This document shows positions 1 to 8,050 of a stretch of DNA of 17,797 nt, piece by piece. Origin of the DNA: Clostridium sp. (GTDB taxonomy: Bacteria > Bacillota_A > Clostridia > Lachnospirales > Lachnospiraceae). Both the position numbers and the translations under genes were made by a program. The notes beneath the pieces were generated by a model. The model was not told the DNA's origin. It worked only from the letters and a program-made list of their open reading frames with translations, and did no database searches. Location of the stretch: NCBI GenBank assembly GCA_023666975.1, contig JAMPAW010000063.1, positions 1-17,797 on the forward strand, read 5' to 3'. Positions within the stretch are counted from its first letter, which is position 1. Every line of letters starts with the position of its first letter.

Positions 1-1
1 T

Positions 2-49
2 GATAAAATCCGTAAGATCATGGGGAATAGAGAAAATGATTTATCTTAG
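2..49 (+). CDS. Possible 3' end of an upstream gene (partial)
   Basis: Frame 2 is open from the window edge to a TAG at 47-49 and would encode about 15 residues ending in NRENDLS. It would overlap the start of the next gene by 14 bases, which fits the tight packing elsewhere in the locus. The piece is too short to assign a function. Frame 3 is also open from the edge, so the reading could be chance. Confidence 0.25.
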   Translation, partial: DKIRKIMGNRENDLS

Positions 50-956
50 ACTGGCGGGACGCATCGGCAATCAGCTCTTTATGTATGCGTATGCGAGGGT
101 ATTACAACATAATACCGGGGATTTTGATCTGGTCATTGATGATTCGGCAAATATAGCTTTGGGATATGTAAATTCCCTTAAGGCATATCGTTTACCGGAC
201 TGCAGATATGTAAGCGATAATAATGAGCTTAGAAGCAATAAGGCATGGCGCGGGCCGTACTTTTGGCTTAGCGTCTGGGGAAAAATAAAGAGACACTTAA
301 ATTATAGGGAAAGATACAATATTGAAAAGAGGTTCCAACCTGTATTTAACCGGCTTGGTGTGATTTCCATGGAAAATGGATATATAAAGACATCGAAAGT
401 TTTGCCTAAAAATGTTCTGGTGGACGGATATTTTCAGTCAGAAAGTTTTTTTGCAGGATATGAAAGAGAAATACGGGAATTATTTTCTTTGAAAAACGAA
501 CTGGACAGAAGCGAGTATCCAAACCTTGATAAAATCAGGAGCAGAAACACTGTCTGCATCAGCATAAAAGTTCAGCATAATGTGGGAAATAAAATGTATG
601 ATGTATGTAATCATGGTTACTGGGAAGAGGCAATCGAATATATGATTCAAAAAGTCGAAAACCCGTTGTTTTTTGTATGCTCGGATAATATTTCCTATGT
701 TAAAGAACATCTGATTGACTGCACAAAATACGATATGGTTGAGCAGGCGGCAGCTTTTCCGGTACATATATCTTTGGCGGCGATGGCGGAATGTAAGCAT
801 TTTATTATTGGAAATACATCTTATGGATGGTGGGCACAGTACTTGTCAGTGTTCCCGGATAAAATAGTGGTTGCACCATCGAAATGGTATGGAATAGATG
901 TACCGTGCGATATTGGGATGGCGACATGGCATAGGATAGAGGTGGATTCGGCATGA
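36..956 (+). CDS. GT11-family (alpha-1,2-fucosyltransferase-like) glycosyltransferase
   Basis: This 306-residue protein probably transfers a sugar, typically fucose from GDP-fucose in this family, to a growing glycan at the cytoplasmic membrane face. Visible family marks are the N-terminal GxxGNQLFxYAxAR block (residues 8-21), GYFQS (131-135) and NTSYGWW near the C-terminus (260-266, the usual NSSFSWW block). Length is normal for GT11. The family's HxRRGDY donor-binding motif is missing: the matching place (about 174-181) reads ISIKVQHN. It may therefore use another donor, or be impaired. The start at 36 has a GGGG-type ribosome site at 22-25. It overlaps the following acyltransferase by 4 bases (ATGA). 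No GDP-fucose synthesis genes are in the window. The family call is sound; the donor is uncertain. Confidence 0.82.
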   Translation: MIYLRLAGRIGNQLFMYAYARVLQHNTGDFDLVIDDSANIALGYVNSLKAYRLPDCRYVSDNNELRSNKAWRGPYFWLSVWGKIKRHLNYRERYNIEKRFQPVFNRLGVISMENGYIKTSKVLPKNVLVDGYFQSESFFAGYEREIRELFSLKNELDRSEYPNLDKIRSRNTVCISIKVQHNVGNKMYDVCNHGYWEEAIEYMIQKVENPLFFVCSDNISYVKEHLIDCTKYDMVEQAAAFPVHISLAAMAECKHFIIGNTSYGWWAQYLSVFPDKIVVAPSKWYGIDVPCDIGMATWHRIEVDSA

Positions 957-1561
957 ATGTGATATGTGTGTTTTTATATAAAGCCATAAGGAAATTAGTG
1001 TTTCTATATAAGAGGGCAGGGGAAAAAGAATGCATAAGACATTTTGAAAACTTTGGAACAGGTTCCAGCATTCAATATCCATTTAATATTTCACACCATG
1101 AGAGAATTAATATAGGGAGAGGTGTTACAATTCTTTCGAATGCTCGGATGCAGATTTACCCGGAATTGACTGGTTTAGATTCAAGAATCAGAATCGGAGA
1201 TGGTTCATTTATAACATATAGTAATTCTTTTCTTGCTGGCGGAAATATCACAATTGGAAAACAGGTACTTATGGCTAGCAACATACTAATAACATCAGAA
1301 AACCATGGAATGGATCCGATGTCAGAAACACCATATATGGATCAGAAATTACAATGTAAAGATGTGAACATTGGAGATGGGGTATGGATTGGTCAAGGTG
1401 TGATAATCCTGCCAGGAGTTACGATTGGAAAGAAGAGTATTATAGGAGCCGGTGCGGTAGTCGCGAAGAGTATACCAGATTACTGCATTGCCGGGGGGGT
1501 TCCGGCTAAAGTAATCAAACGCTATAATTTTGAAAGGCATTGCTGGGAATGTGTAGATTGA
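953..1561 (+). CDS. Hexapeptide-repeat (left-handed beta-helix) O-acyltransferase
   Basis: This 202-residue protein is of the maltose/virginiamycin/NodL-like acetyltransferase type and probably acetylates a hydroxyl of the glycan or a sugar precursor using acetyl-CoA in the cytoplasm. Isoleucine-rich hexapeptide turns (IGDG, IGQG, LPGVTIGK, IGAGAVV) run through about residues 78-172. The likely catalytic histidine is H118 in SENHGMD. The family's acetyl-CoA-binding end, GGVPAKVIK, is at 181-189. A basic, hydrophobic N-terminal stretch (about 1-30) could lie on the membrane. Its ATG overlaps the stop of the GT11-like gene, so the two are very likely translationally coupled. The acceptor cannot be read from the sequence. 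Confidence 0.88.
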   Translation: MNVICVFLYKAIRKLVFLYKRAGEKECIRHFENFGTGSSIQYPFNISHHERINIGRGVTILSNARMQIYPELTGLDSRIRIGDGSFITYSNSFLAGGNITIGKQVLMASNILITSENHGMDPMSETPYMDQKLQCKDVNIGDGVWIGQGVIILPGVTIGKKSIIGAGAVVAKSIPDYCIAGGVPAKVIKRYNFERHCWECVD

Positions 1562-1718
1562 GTCTATCCGTGTTACGGTGGATGATTATGACAATCATAT
1601 TGCAGTAGAATATGCAATATCTACATATTATTTATGATGGCAATGATAATGAAATAATAAAATGTCAATTGTAGTTGTTACATCAAAGAAAGACATTAGA
1701 TAGATAAGGATTAATAAA
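1562..1718 (+). other. 157-base gap with possible gene remnant
   Basis: No intact gene or clear terminator is present. A short open stretch right after the acyltransferase stop reads like protein (VTVDDYDNHIAVEYAIS) and then stops. Another frame continues as YDGNDNEIIKCQL. Together these could be the frameshifted end of a lost gene, but neither piece is recognised. The end of the gap carries AAGGA (1707-1711), which serves as the ribosome site for the next gene. Confidence 0.25.
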
Positions 1719-2690
1719 ATGGGTTTCAGAAATTATTTAAAGTGTTTTAGGGACTGGTTAAAAAGACGGGGAATATTTGTGCTACATGTTCGTAAAGAAA
1801 GCTTTTTTACCTATTGGACACGCCCTAGGAAATCTGATGAGATTGATATGCCAGCAAGCACAATCTCTGACATCGCCATTGTGATACAGGGGCCTATAAA
1901 ATATGAAGATGACTTTACATTGGAAACAGTGAAATTATATAGGAAGATGTTTCCGAATTGCCTTGTGATTGTGTCGACATGGAGTGATGAAGATGTGGGT
2001 ATGCTTAACAAGATAAGTGAATTGGGTGCGGTAGTGCTTGAAAGTGATATGCCAGAGCATATGACCGGGCTTGATTTTTCGGTAAATCTTCAGAGGAAGA
2101 ATACGCTGAAAGGGATGGAGTATGCCTTTCGGCAGGGAGTAAAGTATTGCGTTAAAACCAGATGTGATCAGAGGTTCTATAGTAATAAGGCATTAGAGTA
2201 TTGTAGAGAAATGCTGGAGAGCATTCCACTTGGAGATAACAATGTCAGTGCAAAGGGAAGAGTTATTTCTTCGAGTTTGGGCACGTTTATAAATCGTTAT
2301 TATAATGTTTCTGATTTGTTCCTCTTTGGATATACAGAAGATTTGCTGTTATATTTTTCATGCCCTGAGGATTTAAGGGAGCATATTATAAGTGAACCTG
2401 CAAAAAATATGTTGGAATATTGCAAGAGGCTCACAGGGGAAATCTGGTTTTCAACACATTATCTTGAAAAAATCGGACACAAATTATTATGGACGAGGGA
2501 GGATTCTAATTATGTTTTTTCAAAAATATTTATTATTATAGATGCAGAGTCTATTGATTTATTTTGGCCTAAATACACAGAGAGTGAATATAGATGGAGA
2601 AGATACAACAAAGGGGAGATGATATTAGAACAATTGTCATTTGCTGATTGGTTTTTGTTATACCAAAATTGTAAACAGAGTACTTTTTAA
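1719..2690 (+). CDS. WavE-family polysaccharide biosynthesis protein (copy 1)
   Basis: This 323-residue protein matches the WavE lipopolysaccharide-synthesis family, whose namesake acts in Vibrio cholerae LPS core synthesis. These proteins are thought to be glycosyltransferases with a GT-A-like fold. Marks seen are IVIQGPI (54-60), the following Y-x-x-x-F/YP segment, VSTWSDED (85-92) and KTRCDQRF (146-153), where C-D replaces the usual T/S-D sugar-nucleotide site. The C-terminal part is diverged. A second WavE protein is encoded at 5717-6868, with the same motif order. No signal peptide is visible, so it is probably cytoplasmic and membrane-associated. Sugar and linkage are unknown. Confidence 0.78.
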   Translation: MGFRNYLKCFRDWLKRRGIFVLHVRKESFFTYWTRPRKSDEIDMPASTISDIAIVIQGPIKYEDDFTLETVKLYRKMFPNCLVIVSTWSDEDVGMLNKISELGAVVLESDMPEHMTGLDFSVNLQRKNTLKGMEYAFRQGVKYCVKTRCDQRFYSNKALEYCREMLESIPLGDNNVSAKGRVISSSLGTFINRYYNVSDLFLFGYTEDLLLYFSCPEDLREHIISEPAKNMLEYCKRLTGEIWFSTHYLEKIGHKLLWTREDSNYVFSKIFIIIDAESIDLFWPKYTESEYRWRRYNKGEMILEQLSFADWFLLYQNCKQSTF

Positions 2691-2811
2691 TGGAGATATG
2701 AAACGGATTATAGGAACATTCGTTTATCAAACAAAGGTTATCTCAATGTATTTGATATAACGAGTTATTGACACGAGGAGTGATAATTATATGGAGAGGA
2801 GTTTGTAGTAA

Positions 2812-4440
2812 ATGCATATAGTGATACCATCAGCAAAATATGTACCCATAGAGCTTCAGAAACTCGGGAAATTGCCATCTGTCATTTATCCAATCAATCA
2901 GAGGATTGTTTTTGATTATTTGTATGAACAGTATAGCAGAGAAGCAGATGATTATATTATACAGTGCTATGAGGGTGTTGAAAAAGTAAAAGCTGTGTTA
3001 GCAAAATATGGGGACAATGTCGCAATTAGGGAATCTGACAAACTTGGAGACTTGGGGTATAGCATACTAAAGGCCATAGAAGGCCTGCAAGGAGAGGGCA
3101 TAATCAATTTTGGTGATACCATTATTAACGAGCCATTAAGAATGGATCTTATTGATTTCTTTTATGCATCAGAAGACAGTCTGTCTGATATATGGACCTT
3201 TTTTGAGGAGAAAGATGGAGTAATCACATCGGTTCTTGATAAGGAGAAAACCAATATAGGTCGAATAGGAAAGCTCTTTGTAGGAGTTTTTAAAGTGTCA
3301 AATTTAGAATATTTGTCAGAGTGTTTATTGGAAGCCTTGTCGGAACCAGAGGAACATATAGATTCTTTTTACATGGCTATAAAGGAATATAGTAAAAAGT
3401 ATCCGTTTCATGTGCTTCAGACAGATAAGTGGTTGGATATCGGACACCAAGATAAATATTATCATTCTACCTTAGAAGTAAAGGCAAGAGAGTTTAACTA
3501 CATTTCCATTGATAAAGACAGAGGAATATTGAAGAAGAAAAGTGATGACAGAGATAAATTTATTGGAGAGATTAAGTGGTATTTGAAATTGCCTTCCGAT
3601 GTTGAGTATGTATGCCCGAGATTGTTTGGTTTTTCTACATCTTATGAGAATCCATATGTTTTCATGGAGTATTATGCGTACCATACCATTCATGAGTTGT
3701 ATTTATACGGAGACCTGACAAGTAATCAGTGGTATGATATTTTTAAACGGATACGCTTTGTCTGTGATGACTTCAAACGATATACGGTTAAAGATGCACG
3801 GATAGTAGACGCCCTTGAGGAAATGTACCTTAATAAAACCCTGCAAAGATTTGATATGTTAAGGGACGATAAAAGGTTCCATGCTTTCTTTGAAAGATCA
3901 ATCTGTGTGAATGAAAACCGGTATATTTCGTTAAATAGAGTTGTCCAAAAACTACGGGAAAATATTCCAAAGATGCTGTATGATATTGATGTATTCAACA
4001 TTATACATGGAGATCTCTGTTTTTCGAATATTATGATAGATAGCAACCTTACCTTTATTAAAGTTATTGATCCCAGAGGACGGTTTGGGCAATTTGATAT
4101 ATATGGTGATCCTAGGTATGAATTGGCTAAGCTTTTCCACAGTGTAGATGGTAAATATGACTATATTATAAAGGATCTTTTTGAAATGACCTATTCTTTT
4201 GAGAATCTAACAATAAAATATCAAATTCTGGAGCAGAAGAGAGACTATGATATATGTCATATTTTCAAGGAGGTATTTCAAAAGGAGATTGGAAAGAATG
4301 AGAGTAAAATTGAATTGATCGAAGCTCTTCTTTTTTTGAGTATGATTCCTTTGCACAAGGAGAGTTTGAACCATCAGATGGTCATGCTTGCAACGGGGCT
4401 TGATGTTTTAAATCGGGTAATAAATATACTGGAAAGGTAA
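2812..4440 (+). CDS. Two-domain protein: nucleotidyltransferase-like N-terminus plus APH/choline-kinase-like phosphotransferase
   Basis: This 542-residue protein appears to join two domains. Residues 1-220 look like a worn sugar-nucleotidyltransferase (MHIVIPSAKY start, KLPSVIYPI at 20-28, NFGDT at 99-103, WLDIGHQDKY at 207-216). The G-rich GxGxR loop of active enzymes is absent, so this half may only bind or be inactive. Residues about 225-540 resemble the aminoglycoside/choline kinase fold: an N-lobe around 250-290 with IKWYLKL, Brenner-type HGDLCFSN (399-406) and the metal-binding DPRG (420-423), followed by DPRYELAK. It probably phosphorylates a small alcohol or sugar used to decorate the polysaccharide. 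It lies 6 bases before a HAD phosphatase and one gene before an intact nucleotidyltransferase. Ribosome site AGAGGAG is at 2795-2801. The substrate is unknown. Confidence 0.72.
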   Translation: MHIVIPSAKYVPIELQKLGKLPSVIYPINQRIVFDYLYEQYSREADDYIIQCYEGVEKVKAVLAKYGDNVAIRESDKLGDLGYSILKAIEGLQGEGIINFGDTIINEPLRMDLIDFFYASEDSLSDIWTFFEEKDGVITSVLDKEKTNIGRIGKLFVGVFKVSNLEYLSECLLEALSEPEEHIDSFYMAIKEYSKKYPFHVLQTDKWLDIGHQDKYYHSTLEVKAREFNYISIDKDRGILKKKSDDRDKFIGEIKWYLKLPSDVEYVCPRLFGFSTSYENPYVFMEYYAYHTIHELYLYGDLTSNQWYDIFKRIRFVCDDFKRYTVKDARIVDALEEMYLNKTLQRFDMLRDDKRFHAFFERSICVNENRYISLNRVVQKLRENIPKMLYDIDVFNIIHGDLCFSNIMIDSNLTFIKVIDPRGRFGQFDIYGDPRYELAKLFHSVDGKYDYIIKDLFEMTYSFENLTIKYQILEQKRDYDICHIFKEVFQKEIGKNESKIELIEALLFLSMIPLHKESLNHQMVMLATGLDVLNRVINILER

Positions 4441-4446
4441 AAGACT

Positions 4447-4857
4447 ATGTTTTCGGAATATACATTTGTATTTGATATTGATGGAACCCTCTGCCCAAAT
4501 AAAAAGAAGGAAGAAAGATATGAGAATCTTGTTCCATATAAGAGCATGGTTGAGAAATTAAAGTTTTATCACGATAATGGTGCCAAAATCGTCCTGTTTA
4601 CATCACGGAATATGAATTCGTTTCATGGGAATATTGGATTGATAAACAAAATTACAGCCAAAGTTCTTATTGAATGGCTTGACAGATGGGAGATCCCGTA
4701 TGATGAAATCATATACGGAAAGCCATGGCCCGGCCATAAAGGATTTTATGTAGATGACCGGACAGTACGGCCGGAAGAGTTTTTGAAATGTTCTGTGGAT
4801 GAATTAGAGGAACTTTGTTGTAAAGCAAAAAACTGTGTGAATGAGGTAAAGCAATGA
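4447..4857 (+). CDS. Capsule-biosynthesis HAD phosphatase (EcbF/BcbF-like)
   Basis: This small 136-residue HAD-superfamily protein resembles the short capsule-locus phosphatases known as EcbF/BcbF in Pasteurella. Motif I is DIDGTL (10-15, nucleophile D10 and acid D12). Motif II is FTSRN (51-55), the motif III lysine is in GKPW (K92), and motif IV is YVDDRTVRP (101-109). There is essentially no cap domain, so it should act on a small or exposed phosphate ester in the cytoplasm. It follows the kinase-like gene by 6 bases and overlaps the next nucleotidyltransferase by 4 (ATGA). This suggests the three products work on successive steps of one activated building block. It could instead be a magnesium-dependent phosphatase of a sugar phosphate outside this pathway. 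Confidence 0.82.
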   Translation: MFSEYTFVFDIDGTLCPNKKKEERYENLVPYKSMVEKLKFYHDNGAKIVLFTSRNMNSFHGNIGLINKITAKVLIEWLDRWEIPYDEIIYGKPWPGHKGFYVDDRTVRPEEFLKCSVDELEELCCKAKNCVNEVKQ

Positions 4858-5570
4858 CAATTATAATTACAATGGCAGGCAATGGATCCAGATTTCGCAA
4901 AGTTGGATATGAATGTCCAAAATATATGATTAAAGCGAAAGGAAGAACACTGTTCGACTGGTCCATGGACAGTCTGATTGGATACAATGAATATGTGAAT
5001 AAATATGTGTTTGTGGTCAGGAAAGAAGATGATAGCACGTATTTTATAAAAGAGCATATGGAGAAATATGGAATTGATGATATAGATGTCGTGGAAATAG
5101 ATCATGTGACAGATGGGCAGGCAACAACAGCGATGCTTGCACTCCCATATTGCGACATGAAAAGTGCCATTATGATCTATAATATTGATACTTATGTAGA
5201 GCCGAGAGAAATGAAATATGAGGATATTTGCGGGGATGGCCATATGCCATGCTTTCATGCGGAAGGGGAGCATTGGAGTTTCGTGAAACTTGATAATGAA
5301 GGAAATGTTATAGAAATAAGGGAAAAGGAACGTATTTCTGATAATTGCACTTTGGGAGCATATTATTTTTCATCAGCTAGTTTGTATAAACAGTTATATG
5401 AGGAATATTACAATGGCATGCGTAATGTGGATCAAAACGAGAAATATATTGCACCATTATACAATTTTATGGTAGAGAAGGGGCTGCCAGTAACAATAAG
5501 TACGGTGGATGCTGATAAGGTACATGTTTTGGGAACACCAGAGGAATTAGCTGTTTTCCTTACTCAATAA
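4854..5570 (+). CDS. Sugar-phosphate-type nucleotidyltransferase
   Basis: This 238-residue cytoplasmic enzyme of the nucleoside-triphosphate transferase fold should couple a phosphorylated sugar or alcohol to CTP, UTP or another NTP. Seen are a GNGSRF loop (9-14), PKYMIKAKGRTLFDW (22-36, the conserved lysine-containing block), TDGQA (86-90, base and ribose contact) and the metal-binding NID (D112). There is no C-terminal beta-helix domain, and length fits the short single-domain members. The start overlaps the phosphatase stop by 4 bases. Together with the two preceding genes it forms a kinase-phosphatase-cytidylyltransferase-like set. The nucleotide and substrate cannot be decided from motifs alone. 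Confidence 0.8.
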   Translation: MTIIITMAGNGSRFRKVGYECPKYMIKAKGRTLFDWSMDSLIGYNEYVNKYVFVVRKEDDSTYFIKEHMEKYGIDDIDVVEIDHVTDGQATTAMLALPYCDMKSAIMIYNIDTYVEPREMKYEDICGDGHMPCFHAEGEHWSFVKLDNEGNVIEIREKERISDNCTLGAYYFSSASLYKQLYEEYYNGMRNVDQNEKYIAPLYNFMVEKGLPVTISTVDADKVHVLGTPEELAVFLTQ

Positions 5571-5716
5571 TTTAGAGCGAGTGGGAAAAGACAAAGTTGT
5601 TTTAACTGCTTATGATTATGTAAAAGTAAAGTTTATTTCTTGCTATTTTTTTCAATTGATTTTTCTAGTGTGCATTTTGGATTTATAGAAGTTGTATTGT
5701 ATTTGGGTTGGAGAAA

Positions 5717-6868
5717 ATGAATATTAATTTAAAGATTATAGATTTGCTATCAAAATGGGAGTGGAGTAAGGAGTCAACATCGAATGTTAGATCAAGGGTT
5801 GCTCGTTTTTTTCAATATGTATCAGCAAAAAAATACATGACTATTACATGCCAACCTCGAAATCCAGGGAAACAAGGAGAGCATCTTCCAATATTTAAAG
5901 GTTTTTCTGATGTTGGAATTGTTTTACAAGGACCTATAAAAAAAGAAGATGATTATACAATTGAAACTATTGCATACTACCGAAAAATATATCCAGATTG
6001 TCAATTAGTTTTGTCTACATGGGTAGATGAGCTTACGGATGATGAAATAGGAAAATTAGAAGAATATAAGTGTGCCGTGATTCAAAATAACGGATTGCCT
6101 GCAGAGGATAAAGGTAAAGGAGAAAAGATTGGACATCTTAATAATCAATTATTTTCTTCAATTGAGGGGCTATATTATTTGAAAGAGTGCGATGTGCAAT
6201 ATGCCTTAAAAATGAGAACAGATGTTAGAATCAATCGAATTGATTTTTTGCAATATATGATTAACCTGGTTAAAGTTTATGAAATTGGAGATAGGAGTCT
6301 ATATAATGTCAATAAAAGATTACTAAATGTGTCCTTTTCCAATACATTATATTATTTCCCGTTTCATATGTCCGATTTTGTTTGGTTTGGGGATATTGAT
6401 GATATGATTAAATTATATTCAATACATAGCAGGACGGATGAAGAACTGAAATTTATTAGGGAGAAAGTAAGTATACCAGGATATATTTCACAGCATGCTA
6501 AAAAGGTTCAAATTGCTATAAATAAGATAGGGAATGTTGATACAGAAAATATTGGAGAATGGTTTGAAAATCTCGAAATTGAAGAAAAATTTATGATACT
6601 TTATCATGAAGAAATTTATATAATGTATAATTTCTATTTGAGAATATATAAACAGGATATATCCGGAAATATTTTAGATAGGTACCATGATTTTTTGAAA
6701 AATGTGATAATTGCTGTTGACGAGGATGATATGCATGTGTCATTCACCAAATATGGTGCTTCATTTTATCGCCCTAATGTTTCTTTAGATTTGGTAAAAA
6801 GATATTCTCACTCAATGTGGTTGAATGATATAATTGAGAGTTTTGAAAACGAAGGGAGACATTTATGA
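5717..6868 (+). CDS. WavE-family polysaccharide biosynthesis protein (copy 2)
   Basis: This 383-residue WavE-family protein shares the motif order of the copy at 1719-2690: IVLQGPI (68-74), a YYRKIYPD segment (87-94), LSTWVDE (99-105) and KMRTDVRI (165-172), where the canonical T-D pair is kept. It is probably a glycosyltransferase at the inner face of the membrane. I prefer the ATG at 5717. A TTG at 5708 is in frame, but it has no ribosome site, and TTGGAG (5708-5713) works better as the ribosome site of the ATG despite a 3-base spacer. The coding region is markedly AT-rich against the genes before it, so it was probably acquired with its downstream partner, which it overlaps by 4 bases. Confidence 0.78.
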   Translation: MNINLKIIDLLSKWEWSKESTSNVRSRVARFFQYVSAKKYMTITCQPRNPGKQGEHLPIFKGFSDVGIVLQGPIKKEDDYTIETIAYYRKIYPDCQLVLSTWVDELTDDEIGKLEEYKCAVIQNNGLPAEDKGKGEKIGHLNNQLFSSIEGLYYLKECDVQYALKMRTDVRINRIDFLQYMINLVKVYEIGDRSLYNVNKRLLNVSFSNTLYYFPFHMSDFVWFGDIDDMIKLYSIHSRTDEELKFIREKVSIPGYISQHAKKVQIAINKIGNVDTENIGEWFENLEIEEKFMILYHEEIYIMYNFYLRIYKQDISGNILDRYHDFLKNVIIAVDEDDMHVSFTKYGASFYRPNVSLDLVKRYSHSMWLNDIIESFENEGRHL

Positions 6869-7884
6869 GTATAAGTATAGCAAAAAAAATAGAAGCAAAA
6901 AGTAGATGGATGAAGGAAGGGGTATTGAGTGATATTAGAACATTTCTGGGAAGAGATCAGTCTGTTACTAATATATTTGATTATAATTATGTGGCTAGAA
7001 GGCGGTATGTTGCAAAAAAAAGAGAAGTTTATTCTGGAAATGAATTATATGGGATTGGATATTGTCTTAATAGGTATGCAAAGTATTCTGGGGCAATTTA
7101 TATTGCAGTAGAACATGCAATGTTCACTTATTATGATAGCAATGATTGTGAAATAATTGATAATAAAATGCCGGTTGTATTTGTTGCGTCAAAGAAAAGA
7201 AAGGAGATTATCCAAAATAAAACTAAAAAGCAAATTATACCTTATGGTCCCCATTTTATTCCTTATGCAGAACCAATATATGATGATTTTACTATGAATG
7301 CAATAAGAAAAAATTTAGGAAGGACAATAGTGGTGTATCCTAAACACAATAATTTAGATGGTAGATATAAAAATGCTAATGAAGAATTTGGCAAACTAAT
7401 GGATAAAGTATACGAAATAAAAAGTGAGTATGCTTATGACACGGTATTAGTATGTATGTATTTTGCTGATATATATAATGGTCAATATTTAAAATGCAAT
7501 AAATATGACTGTGAAGTAGTTACAGCGGGACATAATAGAAATTATGATTTTGCAGATTGCTCTAAAACTATTCTGGAACTAGCTGATTTAGTAATAGCTC
7601 AAAGTTATTCAACAGTTATAGAAGCTACTTATCTAAAGAAACCTGCTATATTTGTGCCTGGGGCGGTAGAATATGAATTGAATAATGGTGCTGTATATGA
7701 GGACGAAAGTAAGAAAATCAAGACAGATGTCACAATAATGGAATGTACTAATTTATTTGGCACTTATCATGAGAATATATCAAAGGAGCAGTATGAGTGG
7801 GGAAATTTGTGGGGCGGTTATGAAAGTGTTCTTTCACCAGAGGAATTAAGAAGCATACTAAAAAAGTGTAAAAGAATGAGGTGA
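6865..7884 (+). CDS. Probable GT-B-like glycosyltransferase of the polysaccharide locus
   Basis: This 339-residue protein is not recognised with certainty. The C-terminal half has the look of a GT-B donor domain: VVYPKHNN (156-163) and VVTAGHNRNYDF (218-229). ADLVIAQSYSTVIEATYLKK (240-259) follows, which parallels the usual surveillance of an aDlvis-S-T-x-x-E-A segment before a KP. The N-terminal half has IPYGPHFIPYA (125-134). Similar proteins occur next to WavE-type genes in glycan loci. No membrane segment or signal peptide is seen. The ATG overlaps the WavE stop (ATGA), so the pair is one unit. Codons are strongly AT-rich (17 of 60 G/C in 7321-7380), as in its partner. Function beyond glycosyl transfer is not claimed. 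Confidence 0.6.
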   Translation: MSISIAKKIEAKSRWMKEGVLSDIRTFLGRDQSVTNIFDYNYVARRRYVAKKREVYSGNELYGIGYCLNRYAKYSGAIYIAVEHAMFTYYDSNDCEIIDNKMPVVFVASKKRKEIIQNKTKKQIIPYGPHFIPYAEPIYDDFTMNAIRKNLGRTIVVYPKHNNLDGRYKNANEEFGKLMDKVYEIKSEYAYDTVLVCMYFADIYNGQYLKCNKYDCEVVTAGHNRNYDFADCSKTILELADLVIAQSYSTVIEATYLKKPAIFVPGAVEYELNNGAVYEDESKKIKTDVTIMECTNLFGTYHENISKEQYEWGNLWGGYESVLSPEELRSILKKCKRMR

Positions 7885-7934
7885 TCAGCAAATTATGTTG
7901 TGTGGAGGAATTATAGATATAGAAGAATCCTTAA

Positions 7935-8050
7935 TTGTTTATCTTAGATGTAGATGGTGTGCTGATGGATGGAGGGTTTTATTATTCGTCTGAAAGAAAA
8001 GTGATGAAAAAATTTGGCGTAGATGATAACGAGGCATTGAGTATTTCTGC
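7935..8050 (+). pseudogene. Remnant of a KdsC-like HAD phosphatase (N-terminal ~38 codons)
   Basis: The reading frame opening at a TTG gives LFILDVDGVLMDGGFYYS, then KVMKKFGVDDNEALS. This is the characteristic start of KdsC-type phosphatases (3-deoxy-D-manno-octulosonate-8-phosphate phosphatase) and of the HAD tail of some bifunctional NeuA proteins: nucleophile and acid in DVDG, with the loop FGxDDNxAL. After about codon 38 the similarity ends abruptly and the frame goes on into unrelated sequence. A stop (TAA, 7932-7934) lies immediately before, so the natural start is lost as well. A functional copy would need about 160 residues. It hints that an ulosonic-acid pathway once sat here too. 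Confidence 0.72.

Noticed and set aside
2767..2790. Promoter with TTGACA at 2767-2772
   Set aside because: No acceptable -10 box lies 16-18 bases downstream.
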